The notes: generated from the sequence alone by a model not told the origin. Positions 1 through 10,802 are shown, counted from the first letter of the stretch. The stretch: 64,000 nucleotides of DNA from Odobenus rosmarus divergens (GCF_000321225.1 NW_004450397.1:1360723-1424722), one strand, 5' to 3'. Numbers and translations: made by a program.

Positions 1-190
1 TTTTTAAAGATTTTATTTATTTGACAGAGAGAGACACAGCGAGAGAGGGAACACAAGCAGGGGGAGTGGGAGAGGGAGAAGCAGGCTTCCCGCGGAGCAG
101 GGAGCCCGATGCGGGGCTCGATCCTAGGACTCTGGGATCACGACCTGACCCGAAGGCAGACGCTTAACGACTGAGCCACCCAGGTGCCCC
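1..190 (-). repeat. Can-SINE (SINEC), minus strand, cut by the window start
   Basis: In plus-strand order it reads an A/T tail, ATTTTATTTATTTGACAGAG, a purine-rich stretch and then the reverse complement of the tRNA-like head, ending GAGCCACCCAGGTGCCCC. It is near full length. The left target-site duplication lies outside the window. Confidence 0.95.
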
Positions 191-1222
191 GAGAAAACTT
201 TTTTTTTAAATGGGAAGGTCAATAAAGATTTTTTCTTTTAAGACACTCCAGTGTGTTAGAAATAGGAAGTTAAGAGAGAATAATACTGTTTTTAACACTA
301 TTTAAGGTTTGGTATATTAAGATTTTGTGCATCAACTATTGTGCATCATCAAATCGATGTTTTGCTGATGAGTATTGCTTACTGACAATTCCTCTAGTTC
401 ATACCAATAGTTCTGGAAAATAACAAAAAAACCTCTTAGTTTTTGTTGTTACCAAGAAGAGAAGATGTCAGTTTAAGGAAGCTCTTGGATAGGATAGAAA
501 GAATTTTCATGGAAATCTGAAAATGGTCAACCGGATATCTCCATAACATTTTAGAAATGACCAGCCTTCCCAGATGCAGACCTAAGTCCTGACCTAACCT
601 GAAAATGACACGATCATATTTTCTGAGTCTTATATGCTCCTGTACCTGAGCAAACTGGCAAGGATAGGAGAAGTTAATGCCATCACTCTGACCCTCATTT
701 AAATCTCAAGGTTTGGGGGATTCATGAAGATTCAGAGTATAAATGCATTGTGCCCTGCACACACAGTAGGCACTTCAGTGTTTTTTGACGTCATACTTTA
801 ATAATTGAAAAGCACCACGAGAACCTAGCTAATGTTTGCCTCACTGCAGCCTGAGGCCACATTCAGCAAACCCACTCAGAATAACCAGGAGAGCTAGTTA
901 ACAAACAATATGCAGTCTTAAAAGGAAAAGAAAAAAGGCATGATAGCGATGTCGAAAGTTCTGATTTCTGGATAGAGATGTGCCCTTTTTGTCACTTTTC
1001 CTTTTCTCTCTGAAAAATAGGAATACCTCTTGTCGCTGAGCCATCAGAATATTGAGTAGACAATAAGTTAGCATTTACAAAGGATTTAAGGTGAAAGGTG
1101 CTATGTGGGTTCAAGGTATTTGTTAATGTTATTATTCAATCTGTTTTGGCCCAATGTGGAAACAAAAGCAACTTCTATTACAAATAACATGTTGCTAAAA
1201 TAACCTAAGGAAAGGGAAAATA
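191..1222. other. Unannotated single-copy-looking DNA
   Basis: About 1 kb of AT-rich sequence. I see no long open frame, splice pair or repeat that I can name. A short A-rich patch lies near 921-937. Confidence 0.5.
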
Positions 1223-1390
1223 GGGACGCCCGGGTGGCTCAGCTGGTTAAGTGTCTGCCTTCGGCTGGACTCCTACGAATGGCTCCCTGCTCAGTGAGGA
1301 GCCTACTTCCTCTGCCTCTGCCTGCTGCCCCCATGCTTGTGCGTGCTCTCGCTCTCTCTCTTTGATAAATAAATAAATAAATAAAATGTT
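1223..1390 (+). repeat. Can-SINE with internal deletion
   Basis: It begins GGGACGCCCGGGTGGCTCAG and ends in a CT-rich stretch and (AAATA)n. The middle part that normally reads CAGGTCATGATCCCAGGG is missing: the head jumps from TTCGGCT to GGACTCCTACG. Confidence 0.9.
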
Positions 1391-1540
1391 TACATTTATT
1401 TAATATAGATTATATTAATATGTTAATGTATCATATCAATGTAATTATATAACAAATATTAATGATATATTAATTAATATGATATATATCCTATATTAAC
1501 ATGAAATGTGTTAATATATTTTTTATTATATTTATAATAA
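1391..1540. repeat. AT-rich low-complexity DNA
   Basis: Almost entirely A and T, with repeated TTAATAT and ATATTAA blocks. It directly follows the A-rich tail of the SINE and may be an expanded and decayed tail. Confidence 0.7.
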
Positions 1541-1650
1541 TGAGTGCTGTGTGTTGTGTAAGATGGATGAATCACAGACTTGTACCCCTGAAACAAATAA
1601 TACATTATATGTTAATAATAAAAAATGAAATAAATAAAATAAAAAACAAA
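1541..1650 (+). mobile_element. L1 3' end fragment
   Basis: TGAGTGCTGTGTGTTGTGTA, GATGAATCACAGA and CCTGAAACAAATAATACA followed by an A-rich tail match the end of the carnivoran L1 3' UTR. A TATA-rich stretch (about 1660-1690) follows. No ORF2 sequence remains. Confidence 0.75.
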
Positions 1651-1828
1651 GTCTTATAATAAAAATAATATATATGTATATATATATGAATTTGAATTGA
1701 GAACAGCTATGATTTTATAACATCTGCCTTTAGATTGCCTTCCAACCAGCTTCTAAAGGCTAGACTGATGCCTTTCCGGCTCTCAAGAGCTATTAATGAT
1801 AGGATTGAATCACCAGAAATGTCTCATC

Positions 1829-2512
1829 TTGTGTTTCTCTTGGCTACTGTAACAAATTACCACAAACTCAGTGACTTGAAGCAACAGAAATTTATCCTCT
1901 CACTGTTCTAGAGGACAGAAGCTCAAAATCAGTTTCACTGGGCCTAAAGCAGGGAGTCAGAAGGGCCACGCTCCCTCTTGAGACTCCAGGGGAGAATCTG
2001 GTCCTTGCCTCTTTCAGTTTCTAGTGATTGCTGGCTCTCCTCATTCCTGGCTTCATCGCTCCATGATCACGTGATCTCCTCCTCTTTTTCATGTGCCACA
2101 TCTCCTTCTGTCTCTTTTTTATAAAGATATATGTGACTGCATTTAGGGCCCACTCTGATCATCTGGGAAGATCTCTTCATCTCAAAATCCTGATTTAATC
2201 ACTTACAAAAGGTCATTTTTCCTTTTTTTTAAAGATTATTTATTTCAGAGAGAGCAGAGCAAGCAAGAGAGAACATGAGCGGGGGGGAGGGGCAGAGGGA
2301 GAGGGAGAAGCAGGCTCCCCACTGAGCAGGGAGCCCAAAGTGGGGCTCAATCCCAGGACCCCGGGATCATGACCCAAGCCAAAGGCAGCTGCTTAACCTA
2401 CTGAGCCACCCAGGTGTCCCCACAAAGGTCATTTTTCTATCTAAAGTAACATTTATAGATTTTAAGAATTAGGACCTCATATCTTTGGCAGACCATTTTG
2501 CAGTCTACCACA
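1829..2512 (-). mobile_element. MLT1-type MaLR LTR, interrupted by a SINE
   Basis: In reverse orientation it carries TACTGTAACAAATTACCACA, CAACAGAAATTTATCCTCTC, GATTTAGGGCCCACTCTGAT and the far end CAGTCTACCACA, which are landmarks of MLT1 solo LTRs (ERVL-MaLR). A younger SINE (2222-2420) splits it. Only the LTR is present, with no retroviral coding sequence. Confidence 0.8.
2222..2420 (-). repeat. Can-SINE nested in the MLT1 LTR
   Basis: It has a T-rich left end, an AGAG-rich centre and a head complement ending GAGCCACCCAGGTGTCCC. Flanks ACAAAAGGTCATTTTTC (2205-2221) and ACAAAGGTCATTTTTC (2422-2437) are the target-site duplication. Confidence 0.95.
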
Positions 2513-3121
2513 TGAATTCAGTGGTCATAAATAAGTCTCATTTCCTTTTCCCCCTTCTCTAAATTCTGAAGTTTTACAATTTAAGATTTAAAATACGTAG
2601 TTTATACCACAGTCTTAGAGAATCATGACAGTCAATTCATTCTAGAGTTGGACCACCCAAATGATATTTAGAATGAATATACCATAAGATGATCACCTTT
2701 TCTGCGCATGTGTGTGAATTGCCAAATTTTCAAATACATACCATGTAATTTTCTACCTGAAGTGTAGTAGAGTATAAACTTAAAAATGTAAATGATCTCT
2801 ACATTTGTCATTGACACTATAAACTCAGGACCAAAGTTATCAATAAACCTATTTTTAAAATCCTGGTTGAAGCATTTGCTAAAACAATTCAAAAATTAAG
2901 TCTTTCGTTCTTTATATAGAGCATATGATGGAATTATTCATAACTCTGATAGGAATTTGGAATTTTACTATTAAATTATTAAAAAAATTCACCTTTCAGC
3001 TAAGAACCATTGGCTTCTTAGATATACTAAACTTGATTTTACTCTTTCTACTTTCTCTTTTTTAAGTAGTTGACTTTGTGTTGTCATGTTCCACCAATAT
3101 TCAAAAGATTTGCCACTTGAC
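2513..3121. other. Unannotated AT-rich DNA
   Basis: No recognised repeat and no splice-flanked open frame. The longest frames are short and stop-rich. Confidence 0.5.
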
Positions 3122-3140
3122 AAGAGTTATTGCTTGCATG

Positions 3141-3332
3141 GGGCGCCTGGGCGGCTCAGTCGTTTAGCGTCTGCCTTCGGCTCAGGTCATGATCCCAGGG
3201 TCCTGGGATTGAGCCCCGCATTGGGCTCCCTGCTCCGCGCTAGGCCTGCTTCTCCCTCTCCCACTCCCCCTGCTTGTGTTCCCTCTCTCGCTGTCTCTAT
3301 CAAATAAATAAATAAAATCTTTTTTAAAAAAA
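3141..3332 (+). repeat. Can-SINE with a perfect 17-bp target-site duplication
   Basis: Full-length element from GGGCGCCTGGGCGGCTCAG to AATAAAATCTT plus an A tail. The flanks AAGAGTTATTGCTTGCA at 3122-3138 and 3333-3349 are identical over 17 bases, which suggests a fairly young insertion. Confidence 0.97.
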
Positions 3333-3483
3333 AAGAGTTATTGCTTGCAAAGATGAGCGGGAGAGAGCAAGTCATGTTGAAAGGCAGGTATATAGCTTCT
3401 ACTTCTACAGTGCTCTTGTAGCTCTCACTAGCTAAGAAACTTACTCTCACGACCACAAGTGCATTGTTTCAGTGAGGACAGGC

Positions 3484-3825
3484 TATGCTGTATAACATAT
3501 ATACCTCCAAATTCAATGTATTAGGGAACAAGACATTTATTTCTCTTTCAGGTAGCAGAACAGGGTGGGAGTTCCAGGTCAGGGGCAGCTCAGCTCTATG
3601 GAGTCATGCAATAGACCAGGATGACAAAGCCTCCATCATCCTTTCAAGGTGGCTGTGGTCACCTCCCTCCCAGGAAGCCAGAGGTAGAGGTGCAAAAGCC
3701 CATCAGTACAAGAACTCTAGCACCTGGGCATGCCAAACTGCAAGGGAGACTGGGAAATGGAGTTCAGGTGCGTGCTCAAGAAGAGGAGAAGGAATTTTGG
3801 TGAACAGCTTACAGTCTTTACCACA
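3484..3825 (-). mobile_element. Old LTR-like interspersed repeat, family uncertain
   Basis: It starts near TATGCTGTATAACATATATA and ends GTCTTTACCACA. The central CCAAACTGCAAGGGAGACTG and the GGTGAACAGCT block recall an old eutherian LTR read backwards (TGTGG...TACAGCA). I cannot name the subfamily. An open frame of 226 codons crosses it by chance. Confidence 0.55.
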
Positions 3826-4760
3826 TCACTCTACAAATTTCTGCCTCGACAAAATTAAAGACAACTATGTAAGTAGTAATCATGGGCCTTTAGGGTTATT
3901 ACAAGCATTCACACCTGTGAACTGTAAGGATTTATTCTACTCAAGCAACTCTCTATGCTTTATCTCAGTAGGGAAGGGGAAAAGGAAAGAAATGGTTTAT
4001 TTTCTTTTAGTTATCTCACATATTAGCTCATATGAATTGTCTCAAATGATGGTAGTTCAGTCTTTTTTTCTAAATAAACTTAAGTATTATATAATATATG
4101 TTGAGAAGCTTTTCTTTCCTCAGTTCTTCAGTCCAATGAGGAAGGAAATAGGCCAAGGAAGTTAAACTTCTTTTCTCAAAAGGCCTAACTATTGGCCCAG
4201 GCTGGGTTCCAAGAGCGGAGACAAGGAACGGTAACTACTTGGGCTGTCGTTTTGCCGAACGAAGAGAAGAAAAGAAGAATTCCAAGTCTGTTTCCCAGGC
4301 ACAGGAAGGACCAGGAAGCAAGGAAATCTCCAATTTTCAAGTCCACTGAGCAGAATACAAGAACAGGGTCCAAAACAAAGAGTTCTCCATTGAGAACCGG
4401 CAAGATGGAGTAATCAAGTCCCGCAAGCAGAGTGAGCCTGGAAAGAAGCCCAGAAGCAATGGCATTCTTGGGAGGGAAGTTTCTCTGGACCCTTAAGGAG
4501 CTGAGACTTTGACATTCCAACCCTGCCTTTAGCTTGAGATTTGGCCACCCCTTCCCTTTGGAGAAGAGTAATCTGAAGCTAAACCACTCACAGTATGAGA
4601 ATGCTGATTCATGGCAAGTCATGAAGGGAAAATAAAACAAAACAAACTTTACAAACAAAATGAGTAGAACCACCTGTAGGACCTATGAGAAATTAGCTTC
4701 CATGGAAAAAAGGGATTACAGCATGGCTTGGGAATTAAGTACAGTGAATTTTAATTAAAA
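3826..4760. other. Unannotated DNA
   Basis: Part of it (about 4190-4560) is slightly GC-richer and open in both directions (73 codons + strand, 162 codons minus strand). Neither product resembles a family known to me, and neither is flanked by good splice sites. Confidence 0.5.
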
Positions 4761-4990
4761 AGAGTTTGACTCAATCCCTGTCCTTGCCACTAAGTCTGTT
4801 ACCTTAGGCAAGTGATTTACACTCTTCAGATCTTAGTTTCCTAGTCTGTAAAAAAAGAGGTAAAAATACTACCTAACTCATGTTTTCTGGGTGTATGTGT
4901 GTGTGAGTGTGTGTGCGTGTTTAAAGATTTAAATGAACAAACGTTCAACTGTACTTAATAAGGTGTAGGAACTCAACAAATACCAGTTAA
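4761..4990 (+). repeat. MIR SINE
   Basis: CCTTGCCACTAAG, ACCTTAGGCAAGTGATTTAC, TTAGTTTCCTAGTCTGTAAA and the closing GGAACTCAACAAATA follow the MIR core and 3' part. A TGTG-rich patch lies at 4893-4920. Confidence 0.8.
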
Positions 4991-5865
4991 AAATATTTTG
5001 AAGAATGTTTGAATATTTTTCTTTTCTGTCTTTCTGGGTATAAAAACTGCCTTTATATCTTTAAACCATTCACCATGACCTCTTAGGCTCTATTGAGGGT
5101 GGGGGTTAAGTTATGACAACTGACATATTTAACAAAGTAATATGCTAATTTAAGAATATTCCCTCTCAGACATGAGTGTTCCCTGCAAACCTAGGTGTAG
5201 TTCTAAGATCTTAAGGAAATAAATTCTAATAAAAAGATGACATAGTTCAAGAAATGTGGAAAAACCGTCCACAGGGATATCTCTCAGCATTCTTTCATAT
5301 GATTTGTATCATATGCTAAGAATTCATGATTCTCTGCAATTTATTTAATATTTCCAAAATAGGCCATCTTTCCTATCATTACTCTGTCTAAATCATTATG
5401 AATTTTATTTTCAAGGACTTCTAGTCCTTTCTTAGGAACCCATCATCACTGGGCATGCCAGTACATCTTCTGGCAAACTGTGTGAACAGCATTTGTTGGC
5501 AATTATGAGAACAAAAGAAGATTTTTCTAAAGGTGATGAAGCAGAAAGGGAAAGCAGATGCCCCTGAGGAACAAGCAAAAATGTCAAGGGAATTTGTCTA
5601 TCTCCTTGGCATCCTAAGGCCTGGAGGTAAGGAGGATGTGCCAGGTTCTTGCCTCATGAAAAGCAGAGAGGAAGATTCCTCTGATTGCTCACTAAAGATG
5701 GTTGGAAAAGGAACGTGACAGTCTTAGGGAAGAGGAGTTACAACATAAATTGGGAGGCAGATAAAACTCAGATAAAATTGGGAGGTGATAAGATTTTAAA
5801 AAGACTTCCCAAATGCACTGGGAAAATTAGTGGAATCTTCAAATTATTACAAAACTGTTTCATAA
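4991..5865. other. Unannotated DNA
   Basis: No repeat that I can name. A frame of 61 codons at 5533-5718 crosses a GGAGGTAAGGAGG donor-like site but has no matching acceptor of quality, so I do not call an exon. Confidence 0.5.
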
Positions 5866-6085
5866 TAATTATATTAACTAATATTTATTAAGCATCTGGT
5901 ATGTATCCAGTACTATGCTAAGTACATGATTTCCTTTAGTTAATATTGTATCCCTAAGAGGTACACACCAATATTGTCCTCACTATACTGATTGGGAAAC
6001 TAATGATTGCAGAGGTTAAGTCCTCAGTTTTACATGACTTTGTGGAATAGTCTAGAGCAAAAATCACGTACTCAGAACCTAGGTA
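5866..6085 (-). repeat. MIR SINE, reverse orientation
   Basis: AATATTTATTAAGCATCTGG, TACTATGCTAAGTACATGAT, GATTGGGAAACTAATG and GCAGAGGTTAAG match reversed MIR. It is diverged and patchy. Confidence 0.75.
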
Positions 6086-6884
6086 GGGAAAGAAGTTGTT
6101 TATGAATGTATTTTTCAGTGATACCTAAATTCTAAGAAAACTTTGCTTACATCCTTTTGGATGAATTGATAACTTGTTTTGTGTCTGGAAAGGCATGTTT
6201 CTCTGAGGTCACGTTGCAGCACTTTCAAAAGGGTTTCCCTCAAGGGTGTTTCATCTATTAGTATCAGCAAAAGGATCTCACAGAATGACTAATTTTTAGT
6301 AATTGTGACCGGCAAGGCTTTGTTGAGTCATTCTCTTCAGAAATAACAACCTGATTCATCAGATCTGTTTTTAACATTAATTATAGTTAACATCTGACAT
6401 ATTCTTTACCCTTTCTTTACATCACTGAATACTAGAGAGAAAATAAGACCAGCCAAACTCAGATTATGGTTAAAATAATAATTATTAGTGATTTAAAGTG
6501 AAAATGGAATAACTTCAACATCTCATGAAGTAAAAAATGTCTTACATCTCATAAGATAAAAAAGAACATTAAGTACTTTTTCTTAATGTTAAATGTTAAT
6601 GTTGTCCACAAATTGCATGGTACAAATTATGTGCTTTTACATTAAAAAAAAAGATTTTAATGTGATCATTCTAAGAAGTGAAATGATCAGCAAGGAAGCA
6701 TCTACTTAAAATTAGCTGTCTTTCTAAATCCTTGCGAAACTAACAAATGACTTACCATGAACAGCTGAGAATTCTAAAATTGTCACTAACATTTGTATAA
6801 TAAAGTGTTCTGGCCTTTAATTAAAAGTAGTTAGTATTTGAACTCCTGATGTAGGTGTACAGAAAGATGTCAGCAACACTGGAT
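6086..6884. other. Unannotated AT-rich DNA
   Basis: Single-copy-looking sequence with many TTAATGTTAA-like words. No gene or clear repeat is seen. Confidence 0.5.
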
Positions 6885-6900
6885 CAGATAGACTAATTTA

Positions 6901-7382
6901 TTTTTTTTCCAAACTAATCTGTTTTTACTATAATTGACACACCGTGTTATATTAGTTTCAGGTGTACAACTTAGTGATTTGACAATTTTATACATTATGC
7001 TATGTTCATCACAAGTGTAGCTACCATCTGTCCCATTACATCCCTATTACAATATCACTGACTGTATTTCTTATGCCCTGCTTTTTATTCCCATGACTTA
7101 CTCATTCCATAACTGGAGGCCTGTATCTCCCTCTCCCCTTCACCTATTTTGCCCAGCGCTCCACCCACTTCCTCTCTGGCAGCCATCAGTTTGTTCTCTG
7201 TATTGATAGTTCTGATTCTGCTTTTTGTTTATTCATTGTTTTAGATTCCATTTATGAGTGTAATCATATGGTATTTGTCTTTCTCAGCCTGACTTATTTC
7301 ACTTAGCATAATACCCTCTAGGTTTATCCATGTTTCTGAAATGGCATGATCTCATCCTTTTTTATGGCTGTGTGATATTCCA

Positions 7383-7424
<42 letters not shown>

Positions 7425-7894
7425 ACACCACATTTTCCTTATCCACTCATCTATGGATGGACACTTGGGTTGCTTCCATGCCTTGGCTATTATAAATAAT
7501 ACTACAATAAACATAGGAGTGCATTTATCTTTTTGAGTTAGTGTTTTCATTTTCCCTAGGTAAATACCCAATAGTGGAATTACTGGGTCATATGATATTT
7601 CTATTTTGAATTTTTTTTTGAGGAACCTCCATACTGTTTCCTACCCCCACCAATAGTGCATGAGGGTTCCTTTTTCTCTATATCCTCACCAACATTTGTT
7701 GTTCCTCGTCTTCTTGATTTTAGCCATTTTGACAGGTATAGGGTGATACCTTGAGGTTTTGATTTGTATTTCCCTGATTATTCGTGATGTTGAGCATTTT
7801 TTCATGTGTCTGTTCTGTTGGCCACCTATATGTCTTCTCTGTGAAAATGTCTATTCAGGTCCTCTGCCCATTTTTTTTAATTGGATTATTTGTT
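6901..7894 (-). mobile_element. L1 LINE, 5'-truncated (end of ORF2 plus 3' UTR)
   Basis: Read on the minus strand it has the ORF2 end and 3' UTR landmarks of an L1M-type element: in plus order TTAGTTTCAGGTGTACAACT, TTTATGAGTGTAATCATATG and CCAATAGTGGAATTACTGGG. Flanks CAGATAGACTAATTTA (6885-6900) and CAGTTAGACTAATTTA (7895-7910) are a 16-bp duplication with one mismatch. So the copy ends at both sides and was truncated at insertion. It codes for nothing intact. Confidence 0.92.
7384..7422. repeat. (TG)n microsatellite inside the L1
   Basis: Perfect dinucleotide tract of 39 bases followed by ACACACC. It lies within the reversed 3' end of L1 ORF2. Confidence 0.98.
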
Positions 7895-7910
7895 CAGTTA
7901 GACTAATTTA

Positions 7911-8704
7911 GAGAGAAACCTTTTTTCCCCCTTGATAAGACAAAGGTGCCTGTGGTGAATATTTGTTGTTTTTTACAAGTTCAGCATCCCTTTCCTTTGG
8001 CTTGATAATGCCTTGATGCTGTCTGATTTTCTGTGGGATCTGTCCATTCCCTTCATGTACTATCGTGGTGGGACTGTCAAACTATGTGCAAGGGTAGGTT
8101 GACACTTCTCCCCAACCCTACTCTCACTTGCCAAGACCAGTGAGATAGAAGTTCTAGGAATTTTGCCCATGGATAGAATATAGTTGGAGCTGAGTCTTTT
8201 GATTACAACTCCCCAAAGAGACTGTTGCTATTTCTTCACCCAGATCCCACCCACTGCTCTGCTTCTGTCTCTCTGAGGTCTGGTTGTACTTCCATTTCTC
8301 AGGTATTGGGAGCTAGTCTGCATTCTGGCACTAAATTCCACTCTTCTTTATTTAGTCTGTTTCTGTTGCTTGCATTAACTGGTGTAGTACGATGTCCTTT
8401 CTTCTTTTACCGAAAATCTTAAACACGTTTACTCTTTTTAACTTCCTAAATGAGATCAAACCTTTCCTGAAAGTGTTTTGGTCTTAACAAATATAACATT
8501 TTCTGTTATGATGAACTCTTTTTGATTAAAAGAATCATACCAGAATCTAAACTGTGTCATAACAAGTAACTACATATAGTAAAAACAAGAGTTCTCTCTC
8601 ATTCTTCATTTCTTCTAACCCTCATTATTTTGAGTTCTCTTCACTGGAAAAAAAGAGAAGGTTTAATGCTTTTGTATGTGAGCTTTTCCAATTCTTTCTT
8701 CTAG
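7911..8704. other. Unannotated DNA upstream of the candidate exon
   Basis: No repeat recognised. The last 40 bases are pyrimidine-rich and lead into an acceptor-like AG at 8703-8704. Confidence 0.5.
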
Positions 8705-8762
8705 AGTGTTGTTAGAGCAAACAAGAAGTTGTTGAAGGCCCTCTTTTCAGATATTGAAACAG
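8705..8762 (+). CDS. Candidate internal coding exon (58 bp), gene unknown
   Basis: Seen in sequence: a pyrimidine-rich stretch ending TTCTTTCTTCTAG at 8704, 58 bases, then a strong donor CAG|GTAAGAAA at 8763. Of the three frames only the first stays open, because the second meets TGA and the third TAG. It reads SVVRANKKLLKALFSDIET plus one leftover base, so the exon would begin in phase 0 and end in phase 1. The peptide is basic then amphipathic, as in a helical segment, and I cannot place it in a family. TAG sits directly upstream in frame, so the open frame starts at the acceptor. No neighbouring exon was found, so any partner exons would lie tens of kilobases away. A chance splice pair or an old pseudogene exon is possible. 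Confidence 0.35.
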
Positions 8763-9325
8763 GTAAGAAATCACCTTTCTGTGTTAGTCTGTGTGTCCTA
8801 AAGATACACTATAAAGAAGGAAAGCCTTTTTTTAGACAATTTGGGTAAAATTCACTTAGATCTCAATTATCTGGCCACTTGGAGTTGAAAGAGTTAGCAG
8901 TTTAAGGTTTAAATTGATGATTTCAGTTGAACATAGATCCAGCCACTCATTGAGGAGTGACAGTTACCAGGCTGGGCATGGCAAATACACTAACCAGGCT
9001 GAGATCACCCTAGATCTCTCATTATATTCAAAACCAGCACCCATCATATCTGAGGTTTTTTAAAAATCATAAAATGTACACACAGAGAAGTGTATAAAAC
9101 TTGTAAGTACATTTTAAGAACAAATATAAAGGGAACACATTCAGAACTATTTTCACATTCATTATATTCGATATTTTGTATCTGCATACTGAAAGCTTTC
9201 CAAGACTCCCAAGGCCACAGTTCCATGCCCCTCATGTGATAACCCTTGGTCCTTGTCTTTACCCCTATCAAAGCACCTATCCTGCTTTTTCATCTCTTCC
9301 AGACCTCACCCCTACCAGTGTTTAC
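8763..9325. other. Unannotated DNA
   Basis: Follows the candidate donor site. No repeat or further exon is recognised. A 75-codon minus frame at 9044-9271 has no supporting signal. Confidence 0.5.
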
Positions 9326-9440
9326 ACATAAAGCTCCTTAAGGACATGGGTCATACATTGTTACCACTGTATCCTCACAGCCAAGCATGGAGTTGGTCAC
9401 TTAGTAAATCACTGATAATAAATGAATGAAAATAAATAAA
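9326..9440 (+). repeat. L2 LINE 3' end
   Basis: AAGCTCCTTAAGGACATGGG, CACTGTATCCTCACAGCC, CACTTAGTAAATCACTGATA and AATGAATGAA match the end of L2 (AGCTCC..AGGGCAGG..CCCAGCGCC..AATAAATG..). Confidence 0.75.
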
Positions 9441-9722
9441 TGACCCATCACTGTCTTCAAACAGCTCCAAGGGCAATTGGAGGAGAGCAACTAGTAAAAC
9501 AGTAATTAAATACAATTTGCTAAGTGTTTTGATAAGAAAGGGGTGAGAGTCAGGAAATTGGCACCCATGTCAACCACAGCTTCCTGGAAATGATGTGCTG
9601 AGCTTTAGTGGAAGAGCAGGTGTCAGCAGTTGAGAAGGCAACAGAGGAGTAAAGTGCAGGAGGAGCAAGAGACCTAGTAACTTGAAACACTGTTAAGAGA
9701 CTAAGTAAGGCACAGTCTAATC
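9441..9722. other. Unannotated DNA
   Basis: Contains AAGTGTTTTGATAAG and GGAAATTGGCACCCA. It may be more of an old repeat, but I cannot name it. Confidence 0.4.
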
Positions 9723-10204
9723 AGGGGTTCTTAATCCAGACTCTGCAGATCCTAAAAGGTCCCTGAATAGAATATAGAAGGTTCATGAACTTGGATGAGA
9801 AAAGAAATAGATCTCTGTTTTCACTAACTTCTAAATGAAATTTAGTATTTCTTTTGATTATGATGTAGGTGACAAACAAATATAGTAGTAGTGATAACCT
9901 GTGACTTTGTCATGGAGACAACAAAATTTCATATCATAGTAGAGATGTTTGCAGATATCTTGAAATAAAGTCTACACTCATTTTTAACTTGATATGGCAA
10001 TAAGAGATCTTTAATGTTTTAATAAATATATATTAATAGATGTACATATTTACAAATTTGTTTTTTGATGTTTAGATGTCTATTTCTCTATAATTCATTT
10101 CCTTTCTAATTATATGTATTTTATTTTATGCATTTAAATGTTTAAAAATATTGTTCTGAGAAGGGATCTATCAAATTCTCCATATTGGCAAAGAGGTCCA
10201 AGAC
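9723..10204. mobile_element. hAT-Charlie non-autonomous DNA transposon
   Basis: It starts with the terminal CAGGGGTTCTTAATCCAGAC and continues with GTCCCTGAATAGA, GAACTTGGATGAGAAAAG, CCTGTGACTTTGTCATGG, GCAGATATCTTGAAATA, and CTGAGAAGGGATCTA near the far end. That is the layout of an old Charlie-group element. The right terminal repeat is lost or very diverged. It has no transposase frame. Confidence 0.8.
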
Positions 10205-10600
10205 AACAAATAGGTAAAGAACCTTTCATGGTGGGAGTCAGAGAATGGGGTTTTTAGAGGGAAGGATAAATGGGAACCTTGGAGCCAGTCCTGTCACCAG
10301 AACAATCCACTCAGTCCTGCCAGTCATTATTTTCCCTCTGTCCCTCTGTCCTTTGCATGGGCCTCATCCACCATGGAGGCATTATTTGCACTTAACTTTA
10401 TCTAGACAATCAAGGCACAAACTTGCTAACTAGTGATTTCATTATACCAGGATACAGTTTAAGATCTTTGAACCAAGTTACTTTTGTACAAATTACAGTG
10501 AAAGGCCAAATAGTATTAGGAGATGATACATATATATTTGAAAGTAAATTTATGAAAAGAAAAACATAATTATCATCAATAAGAAACTATATTGAAATTA
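10205..10600. other. Unannotated DNA
   Basis: AT-rich. Open frame 10245-10433 (62 codons) has no splice or homology support. Confidence 0.5.
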
Positions 10601-10615
10601 TACATGACCTCTTTT

Positions 10616-10802
10616 CTTTTTTTGAAAAAGATTTTATTTATTTATTTGAGAGAGAGAAAGAGAGCGTGAGGGGGGGAGGGTCAGAGGGAGAAGCAGACTC
10701 CCTGCTGAGCAGGGAGCCCAATATGGGACTCAATCCTGTGACTCCAGGATCATGACCTGAGCTGAAGGCAGTCGCTTAACCAACTGAGCCACCCAGGTGC
10801 CC
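10616..10802 (-). repeat. Can-SINE, minus strand
   Basis: From GATTTTATTTATTTATTTGA through GCAGGGAGCCCA to GAGCCACCCAGGTGCCC. Duplicated flanks TACATGACCTCTTTT (10601-10615) and TACATGACTTCTTTT (10803-10817) have one mismatch. Confidence 0.96.

Noticed and set aside
1829..2512. LTRs as evidence of an intact endogenous retrovirus
   Set aside because: The MLT1, MLT2 and MST-type sequences here are solo LTRs. No gag, pol or env sequence lies between or beside them.
3141..3215. tRNA-like heads of SINEs as tRNA genes
   Set aside because: They lack an intact cloverleaf and are followed by SINE bodies, A tails and target-site duplications.
3485..4165. 226-codon open frame, the longest in the window
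   Set aside because: It runs through an old LTR-like repeat into unrelated DNA, and its product has no domain or composition typical of a protein. There are no promoter or splice signals.
4185..4673. 162-codon minus-strand open frame
   Set aside because: A hydrophobic but featureless product. Frames of this size are expected a few times by chance in 128 kb of both strands.
7330..7571. Frames encoding runs of Cys-Val or His-Thr
   Set aside because: They are translations of the (TG)n tract inside an L1.
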